The position numbers and the translations under genes were made by a program. A stretch of 38,273 nt of DNA, taken from an uncultured Brachyspira sp. GTDB lineage: Bacteria; Spirochaetota; Brachyspiria; Brachyspirales; Brachyspiraceae. Location: positions 1 through 38,273 of the forward strand of contig NZ_CALXKQ010000025.1 of NCBI RefSeq assembly GCF_944388875.1, in the 5' to 3' direction. The notes beneath the pieces are model-generated. The model did not search any database. It was not told the origin of the DNA and saw nothing but the letters and a program-made list of their open reading frames with translations. Of the stretch, positions 31,768 to 38,273 are shown piece after piece; position 1 is the stretch's first letter; the number at the start of each line of letters is the position of its first letter.

Positions 31768-34700
31768 TTATTTAGCCTCAATTATTACTTTATACTGTCC
31801 GTCGTAACCAAATACTTCAGGATTATACATCTCTTCAGCTTTAGTAGCAGGAAGTAAATATTCACCAGGAGTAGCTGCTCTAACTACATATTTGTATACA
31901 TGCTCTCCCTTGTCAAGAATATCAGCAAATAATAATATTTTGTCATTGTAGTTTTCAGTATGATTAAATCCTCCCCACCAGCTTGTGCCTTGATTTCCTG
32001 TAATGTTTTTAACTTCGCTGCTTTCTGTGGCAAATGAAGAGTTTAATATTCTCATACCAGACGCAATAGGAGTGTCAACTACAACAAAATGTCTTTCATA
32101 AGGAACTGTAACTTTTACTACAACAACGTATTCCTCGCCTTGTTTGAATCTATCTTTTGTAAGGTCTAATACTTTTCCGTCTTTAGTTTGATATTCTCTT
32201 ACAACTTTTATTCCAGCATCTCTATTAACAGCTAAATCACGAGGGGCATAAGTAAGTCTTACTCCATAATAAAGTCTGCCGTCTCCATTTCTTTTAATAC
32301 TTGCTATAGAACTTCTAGTATTTAAATTGCTTAATCTCTCACTCATAAACTCATCTAATGAATAATTTTTAGTTAGACTAGGCTGAGTTCTTGAACTGAA
32401 TGTTTCAGCAAGTAAAGTTTTACCCTGATATATAAACTCTGCTTTAAAATTAGGACTAACATTTTCGTATTTTTTATAATACATATTCATAGCAGCAAAT
32501 ACAGAAACATTATCCTGAGTATTTAAATATCTGCCGTTTTTTCTTGACTGAACAAGCCAGCGAACCACTTTTTCATTAATAGCATTATCATATCCTGTTT
32601 CTATCAATGCATATAAAGCTACAGAAGTATCTCTCACTGATGAAGAGTGTATCCAATAAAGGTTAGCATATCTTCCTTCAAGTTCATAATGAGCAGTAGT
32701 AGGATCTTCTTTGATAGTATTAAGTATATACTGTCTTACATTAGTAAATGCATTATTATCATATTTGTTATAGTACATAGCCCTCATTAACTGCACCTGT
32801 CCGTAGAAAGGTATATTATTAACTTGCGGATATATTCTGTCTATTATGGCTTTTACATCATTCGCATTGTATCCGCCTTCAGCAAGAACTGCAGCAATAT
32901 AAGCTATAGAAGATAAATTAATATATTCATCAAACCAAAAGCTAGGTTTTTCAGCATTTCCGCTTTTAGCATAATTGTTTATATATTCTAATGCCAACTG
33001 TAAAGAGTTTTCATCAATAGCGTATCCTTCTTTTTTAGCTTTAATCATAGCATCAGCAGCATAAGCAGTAAGCCATGGAGATATCCAAGTTTTGCTAGGC
33101 CAGTATGAGAATCCGCCGTTAAGACTTTGATATGTAGGTATAGTTTTTAAGAAATCAGTTACTGTTTTATCTAATTCTGCCTCTGATATATCAGTAAGTT
33201 TCATGTCTATTAATAATCTTTTACTTGTTATTATAGGATAAACTCTTGACAACTGCTGCTCTAAACAAAGATAAGGATAATTAATAAGATAATTAATACC
33301 CCCAGAAAGCTCACTAAATGCACTAGGCGACATATAAACTTCCAAACTTCCAGCACCTTTATACGCTTCTGTAATATTAGGTACTCTTATCATCAAGTCA
33401 GTATTATTGTTTGTAGTGCTTGAGAATACTGCAACAGATTCTGTAGTCATAGGTACATTAACTTCAAATGATTTCTCTACAGCATCAGTATATTCTCCGC
33501 CTTTAGCAAATATAGTAACTTTAGCCTCTCCTCTGTTTGTAGCTATAATATCAAATCTTACATCAGCATTTCCGCCTTTAGGAACTGTTATTTTTTGAAC
33601 ATCATTTTCTATCATAGCATTAGAAGCCACGGCCTGAACTTCTATTTCTAAATCTTTATCAGAATAATTATAAACTAAAGTACCAGCTTTTAATTTATCT
33701 TCAACATAAGCAAACTCTGGAAGTGTAGGCATAAGCATAATATTTTTCTTAACTACAACAACATCATCAGAAGCACCGAAATAACCGTCTTTATTTATAG
33801 CAGAAGCCATTATTCTAAATGATGTAATATTGTCTGGTAAATTAAATGTAACTGTAGCTTTACCATCAGCATCGGTTTTTACTCTTCCTTGATAGAAAGC
33901 AGTAGTAAGGAAATTTTTTCTTATGCTGAATACATCCATACCCATAGCTTCAGCTTTAGCCATTAATATATTTGCAGCTCTCATACCATCTCCGCCCGGT
34001 GTATCTCCTTTCTCTCCGTAGTTACGCTGGCCTATCAAATGTATTCTTGTATCGGCACTTGCAACACTCAAAGGTCTTTTTCCATAGAATGTATTAAACC
34101 AATTAGGAGTTTTATATCCTATTAAATTTAATACTCCCACATCAACAACGCTTAACATTATCTCTGTTTCCATAGGCTTACTTTCTTTTGTTTCAACATA
34201 CAAATCAACTGTCATCTCATCGCGAGGCTCTAAACTGTCAGCAGATTTTGTTATTTTTACATTAAGCTCTTTTTCACGCGGAGAAACTGAGAGTCCTGCA
34301 TAACCTATTTTAAATGATGGTTTTCCCTCATCAGTTGCATAATTAGTATAAGCCTCATTTTCAACTCTTCCTTTAACAAGTGAAACGCCTACATAAACAT
34401 TAGGTAAATATTCTGGTTTTATAGGAACTTCTATTAAAGCAGTAGATCCTTCTATATTTGTTACAAAAGAATCTATTACATATTCTCTTTCAACTGTTAC
34501 CAAAGCAGTAGCAGATTCATAAGGAGATTTTACCATTATTCTAGCTGTTTCATAAGGCTGATACTCTTCTTTTTCTGTTATAAGCTCTAACAAATCATCA
34601 TCAAACATAGCCCAAGGAGCATAATCTTTACCTATAACATACATATATTCATCAGAAGCAACCTCTCTGTTTTTAGAATCTTTTGCTCTTGCTAATACTA

Positions 34701-37521
34701 TATAAAGTCCAGAGTTTGTAGGAGTAAAACTAAAGGCAACAAGGTCTTTAGCTGTTGTAACTGTAGTAGTTTCAACAACATCATCAATCTGTTTAGATTC
34801 CCATTCAAATCTTCCGCCCGTTATAGCCTTTCTTACAGATTCCCAATGTCTTCTTATAACTTGTACTTCTATTTTTTTGCCTTCAAGTCTGTTTCCTTCT
34901 GGGTCTGCTGCTATAAACTCTAATTGTGTAGGCTTGTCAGTTTCTAAGAAATAACCTTGTCTTTTTATACCTATATAATAATCGCTTCCATGAACTAATA
35001 CGCTTTTAGTTGTGCTTACTCTTTGAGAATCCTCTCCTGATACAGTTGATTCTATAGTAACATAAGCTGCATGTATTGAACGGCTTGCATCTGCAGTAGG
35101 AGAGTAGGCATATTCACCGTTTTCATCTAATGAAGCTGTGCCGTTTGCTATCATAGAATAATAATTATTATAATACTCATCTTCAAACCAGCTTAATTTT
35201 GTAAATCTAAACCCTGCATTATTAGGAGGAGTAAAGAAAGTTTCATTCATAGATATATTATAATCTACCTGATTAGATATCATAGGCTCTCCAAATAAAT
35301 ACCAGCCAGACATCTTAATAGGTATTGTGTCGCCTAAATAATAATTTTTATCTTCAACCCATAATCTGCTTTCATATTCTAAAGGTTTAAACTCTTCAAC
35401 TCTAAAACTTTGTGATAAACTGTATGAAGTATTTTCTTCTGTATCATTATTAGAATCATTTTGAAATACTGCATTTACATTATAATAACCAGTAGGAGCA
35501 TCAGCAGGAAGAGTGAAATCTATTAAATAAGAACCGTATTCATTTAAAGTAATTGTTCCTTTATGTATCTCTTCTCCTCTTGAATTGTTGATTGTAAATG
35601 TTCCGTTTTTCAAATCATTAGGTATCTGCCAGCTTCCTATCTTATTTTCTCTTATAACACCTTTTATATGTACTTCTTCGCCAGGTTTATAAAGTCCTCT
35701 TTCTGAAAACATAGAGCCGTTATAATCTTTAGTAGGAGGAGCATCATCATAGCTTATATCCATTCTCCAAGGTGAAACGCCCGTACCCCAGTCGCTGTTT
35801 ATAAAAGATACATCATCGCCTTTTGTAACTATAGCCCATTGTCTTGGTGATGACCATCTGCTTACTCTGTTTATTCCTAAAGCTCTGAATCCTTTAGTAG
35901 TGGCTATTCCGTTTTCATCTGTAGTTGCTGTTTCTAATACTCTGTTAAAGTCATCTCTTATTTCTACTTGAGCTCCTTCAATAGGCATTCCTGTTTTTAA
36001 ATCTGTTACGAATATTGTATTTGAATCTCCTGAGAATTTTCCTGTTACTCCCATAGATGTAATTTGTATCTGTGAAGATGATGAATAGTCATACTGACTT
36101 TGATATCCAGTCTTACTTTTAAACTCTATTGATAAAAGTCCGTACTGTTTATTATTCATATAATTAGTTAAATAAAGTGCTGTTGTGATGTATCTGTTTC
36201 TTTCAACATCTGGAGTGTATTGTGTAGTGTTATTATACCCTAATAAGTTTTTATATTGATTTGTATAATTTCTAAACTCAGCACTTTCATCATATCTGTA
36301 TACTTCTTTATTTACAAATAAGAATGGTATAATATTTTCTTTATCAACATATCTGCTTTGTATATTAATAGTATTAGGATTAATTACCTGTACAGGAAGT
36401 TTTATTCCTTCATAAGATTCAACTACGCCCATTCCAGAAGGTATAGAAAGACCTGGATTATAGTCTGTAACATTTAATGTAATGTTTTGTTCCTCTCCTA
36501 AAGTTTGTCCATAAGCATCTTTAAGACTTCCGTTAATTTTTATATTATATGTAACATTAGGATTAAATCTTAGTGAATAAAGTGAAAAATTTTTAGAACT
36601 CCAAGAGTTTTGCTGAATATCCTCTTCTGTAGGAAGCTGAATTGATGGAGTTATTTCAATATTTCTTATTAAATCAGCCCATTCAACTCTTGTAGAGAAA
36701 TTAATTCTAGGAGCTTCTGGAGAGTATGAGGCTGTTACTGTCTGTTCACTATTACCATTGAAATAGAATTCATCATGTGTAGAAAAAGTAAAACTATCAT
36801 TATCTGCTGTACCTAAATCTCCATTAATGGCAGCAAGCCCTGCTTCTATATGCACTGTTATTTTATCATTCTTGTCCAAAACAGTTTTAGGCTTTATAAC
36901 CAATACCTGTTCAAGTTCGTATTCATTAGTCTCCCATTCTCTTAAATCTTCTAATCTTGCATATCTAACATCAAAATCTATATTTCTGTATGTATTGCTT
37001 GAAATTAATTCTATATTTTCTTTTGCACTTTGCAAGTATATAGGCATATTATAATAAACAACTATATTAACATCAGTAGCCAAATCAGACTGTCTGTCAT
37101 AAGGAGAGCTTTTCTGCATTATAGGTCTTAAAGTATTAAAACTCCAAGTATAATCATTTTCTAATACTTCACCCGTAAGTTCACTTTTTATTCCTTTTTT
37201 AAGCGTAACTTCAATAGAAGTATTGTCTGGTAAAGGCTCGCTAGGATAAAAAGCCAAAGTATTAATAGAAAGCCATCTATAACTGCCTTTAACATCTACA
37301 TTGAAACTGAAATATTCATTAGTTACTTCTTTTATAGACTGCAAAGCAACCATCTGCTGATTAAATGTTACAGTTATTGCTTCATAATTATATCTGCTTG
37401 TATTTTCACCTATTGGGCTTGTTCTATCAATAGCCACTGCCGCAAACATACTTGCCCCCATTATCATTGTTAATATTAGTGACATTATAGAAACATAATA
37501 AATATTTTTCAATTTTTTCAT
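31768..37521 (-). CDS. thioester-containing alpha-2-macroglobulin family protein
   Basis: A 1917-residue secreted protein. An N-terminal hydrophobic signal (about 8-28) is present but no lipobox Cys follows, unlike many Gram-negative homologues. The long N-terminal half consists of macroglobulin-like beta domains (MG), including Ser-Glu-Arg-Gly-Leu-Tyr-Lys-Pro-Gly-Glu-Glu-Val and Leu-Pro-Ala-Asp-Ala-Pro-Thr-Gly-Tyr-Tyr. The thioester motif Cys1419-Leu-Glu-Gln (Cys codon 33265-33267) lies at the start of the alpha/alpha thioester domain, so covalent trapping of attacking proteases is expected. A receptor-binding-like beta domain ends the protein. No penicillin-binding partner (pbpC), often next to bacterial homologues, is present. 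AGGGGA precedes the ATG. Single gene with its own terminator; probably periplasmic defence against host proteases. Confidence 0.92.
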   Translation of the reverse strand: MKKLKNIYYVSIMSLILTMIMGASMFAAVAIDRTSPIGENTSRYNYEAITVTFNQQMVALQSIKEVTNEYFSFNVDVKGSYRWLSINTLAFYPSEPLPDNTSIEVTLKKGIKSELTGEVLENDYTWSFNTLRPIMQKSSPYDRQSDLATDVNIVVYYNMPIYLQSAKENIELISSNTYRNIDFDVRYARLEDLREWETNEYELEQVLVIKPKTVLDKNDKITVHIEAGLAAINGDLGTADNDSFTFSTHDEFYFNGNSEQTVTASYSPEAPRINFSTRVEWADLIRNIEITPSIQLPTEEDIQQNSWSSKNFSLYSLRFNPNVTYNIKINGSLKDAYGQTLGEEQNITLNVTDYNPGLSIPSGMGVVESYEGIKLPVQVINPNTINIQSRYVDKENIIPFLFVNKEVYRYDESAEFRNYTNQYKNLLGYNNTTQYTPDVERNRYITTALYLTNYMNNKQYGLLSIEFKSKTGYQSQYDYSSSSQIQITSMGVTGKFSGDSNTIFVTDLKTGMPIEGAQVEIRDDFNRVLETATTDENGIATTKGFRALGINRVSRWSSPRQWAIVTKGDDVSFINSDWGTGVSPWRMDISYDDAPPTKDYNGSMFSERGLYKPGEEVHIKGVIRENKIGSWQIPNDLKNGTFTINNSRGEEIHKGTITLNEYGSYLIDFTLPADAPTGYYNVNAVFQNDSNNDTEENTSYSLSQSFRVEEFKPLEYESRLWVEDKNYYLGDTIPIKMSGWYLFGEPMISNQVDYNISMNETFFTPPNNAGFRFTKLSWFEDEYYNNYYSMIANGTASLDENGEYAYSPTADASRSIHAAYVTIESTVSGEDSQRVSTTKSVLVHGSDYYIGIKRQGYFLETDKPTQLEFIAADPEGNRLEGKKIEVQVIRRHWESVRKAITGGRFEWESKQIDDVVETTTVTTAKDLVAFSFTPTNSGLYIVLARAKDSKNREVASDEYMYVIGKDYAPWAMFDDDLLELITEKEEYQPYETARIMVKSPYESATALVTVEREYVIDSFVTNIEGSTALIEVPIKPEYLPNVYVGVSLVKGRVENEAYTNYATDEGKPSFKIGYAGLSVSPREKELNVKITKSADSLEPRDEMTVDLYVETKESKPMETEIMLSVVDVGVLNLIGYKTPNWFNTFYGKRPLSVASADTRIHLIGQRNYGEKGDTPGGDGMRAANILMAKAEAMGMDVFSIRKNFLTTAFYQGRVKTDADGKATVTFNLPDNITSFRIMASAINKDGYFGASDDVVVVKKNIMLMPTLPEFAYVEDKLKAGTLVYNYSDKDLEIEVQAVASNAMIENDVQKITVPKGGNADVRFDIIATNRGEAKVTIFAKGGEYTDAVEKSFEVNVPMTTESVAVFSSTTNNNTDLMIRVPNITEAYKGAGSLEVYMSPSAFSELSGGINYLINYPYLCLEQQLSRVYPIITSKRLLIDMKLTDISEAELDKTVTDFLKTIPTYQSLNGGFSYWPSKTWISPWLTAYAADAMIKAKKEGYAIDENSLQLALEYINNYAKSGNAEKPSFWFDEYINLSSIAYIAAVLAEGGYNANDVKAIIDRIYPQVNNIPFYGQVQLMRAMYYNKYDNNAFTNVRQYILNTIKEDPTTAHYELEGRYANLYWIHSSSVRDTSVALYALIETGYDNAINEKVVRWLVQSRKNGRYLNTQDNVSVFAAMNMYYKKYENVSPNFKAEFIYQGKTLLAETFSSRTQPSLTKNYSLDEFMSERLSNLNTRSSIASIKRNGDGRLYYGVRLTYAPRDLAVNRDAGIKVVREYQTKDGKVLDLTKDRFKQGEEYVVVVKVTVPYERHFVVVDTPIASGMRILNSSFATESSEVKNITGNQGTSWWGGFNHTENYNDKILLFADILDKGEHVYKYVVRAATPGEYLLPATKAEEMYNPEVFGYDGQYKVIIEAK

Positions 37522-38182
37522 AAAATCCCCTATTATGTATATTATGACTCATAAAGTTATATCATAAATAATTTTAAAGTAAATAATACATGATTAAATA
37601 TTTTATACAAACAAAATATTTTTACATATAATTTACTTATATATAAAATAAAACTGAAAAAATATAAAAATGTGTTATATATAATAATAAATCTTTAATT
37701 TATTATTATACTTGTTTAAAAAGTACTTGACAAGATAATATATAAAATGCTTTATATGTTGTATAAATTATTATTTTAGTATATAAACATACATTAATTA
37801 CTTCTTTCTGTAGGCACAATTGTGGTTTTATATAGAAAAATATACAGTTATAAAATAAAATACTAAGAATTAAAATAGTATGATTATCTATTAATTTAGT
37901 TTTGAAATAAGTCTAGTATATACTAAATGTTTACTTAAAAAGATTTTAATATTTGTAGTTTTTAATGATTTTTGCACTATAAATAATTTAAAAAAGTATA
38001 ATTTTTGCTTATAGTAATATACTTTTTTATTTTATAATCAAAAATATTATAACAATTATACTGCTTTTTTATATTAAAAAATATAAAAAAATCACAATCC
38101 TAAGCATATATCTATTTTATTTGACTTTAATTTTAAAGTATATTAATATGTTGCAACATAAATTAATTTGGAGAATAATATT
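37522..38182. other. 661-bp non-coding region
   Basis: Very A+T-rich and without a supported gene. A TTGACA at 37728-37733 is followed by TTTATA-N5-TATAAA (palindromic), but no clear -10. Positions 37961-38110 resemble 25810-25920 (see that entry). It probably serves as the upstream region of the ORF at 38183 and of the macroglobulin gene. Confidence 0.45.
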
Positions 38183-38251
38183 ATGGTAGTAACCGCACCG
38201 CACCGCACCGCACCGCACCGCACCGCACCGCACCGCACCGCACCGCAATAA
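38183..38251 (+). CDS. truncated 5' end of a probable phase-variable gene, off state
   Basis: GGAGA (38170-38174) and an ATG eight bases on start a frame Met-Val-Val followed by the Thr-Ala-Pro-His-Arg repeat encoded by the ACCGC array. With 11 copies it stops at TAA 38249-38251 after 22 codons. With 10 or 13 copies the downstream frame (Ala-Ile-Asn-Asn-Leu-Leu-Tyr-Phe-Ser) stays open to the window end. This is the usual pattern of a frame-shifting contingency gene, but the coding part lies outside the window, so the product is unknown. Confidence 0.45.
   Translation: MVVTAPHRTAPHRTAPHRTAPQ
38192..38246. repeat. ACCGC pentanucleotide microsatellite, 11 perfect copies
   Basis: Eleven uninterrupted ACCGC units directly after the first three codons of an ATG with a ribosome-binding site. 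G+C rich in A+T-rich surroundings. A five-base unit shifts frame at each change of copy number. Confidence 0.95.
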
Positions 38252-38273
38252 ATAATTTATTATATTTTTCTTT

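Overview
The window looks like a chromosomal contig from a Brachyspira-type spirochaete. It is very A+T rich, encodes a spirochaete-type FlaB flagellin core, many lipoproteins with short SxC/SC lipoboxes, an ankyrin-repeat protein, a DUF285/BspA-like repeat protein and a split rnf cluster. Genus is inferred from gene content and composition, not from a marker search. Both ends fall on or next to perfect microsatellites (TGGC x20 at 1-80; ACCGC x11 at 38192-38246, 27 bases before the end), so the ends may be assembly breaks.

Layout. 1-2970: a PD-(D/E)XK-type protein followed by recA, each preceded by almost the same promoter/operator. 3040-4789: a secreted, probably outer-membrane protein and a lipoprotein. 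4889-8424: a zinc-uptake operon (small Cys/His membrane protein, znuA, znuC, znuB, a YcgQ/DUF1980-like lipoprotein) behind a perfect 10-1-10 palindrome that overlaps the -10 box. 8436-10108: a DUF3089 hydrolase and an acetyltransferase on the minus strand. 10286-13608: glycogen synthase, a DJ-1/PfpI-like protein and a GT61-like glycosyltransferase. 13679-14387: a two-gene unit ending in a cysteine-motif HTH regulator. 14466-15338: flagellin. 15646-18110: ankyrin protein and a 310-bp structured repeat. 18197-20426: rnfE-rnfA-rnfB. 20440-22854: two paralogous membrane proteins. 23040-24881: a PepSY-like secreted protein and katA with a PerR-like box. 25021-27366: a methyltransferase gene flanked by direct repeats. 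27376-29815: lysS and a YczE/YitT-type membrane protein. 29832-31624: a second copy of the 310-bp element, the DUF285 repeat protein and a 348-bp MITE-like element. 31702-37521: a thioester-containing alpha-2-macroglobulin. 37522-end: non-coding, then an apparent contingency ORF in the off state.

The most interesting signal is a 20-nt sequence (ATAATGTATTTTTATACAAT) in the recA promoter. It recurs with one change in the promoter of the PD-(D/E)XK gene and exactly, in reverse orientation, upstream of the small operon that encodes a sigma-region-4-like regulator. This suggests a DNA-damage (LexA-like) regulon joining recombination, a nuclease-fold protein and a phage- or GTA-like transcription activator. 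Further threads are copy-number-variable repeats (TGTCT x2 versus x15 in two copies of the same sequence), a poly-A tract that puts the best start of the ankyrin gene out of frame, and two families of dispersed structured non-coding elements.
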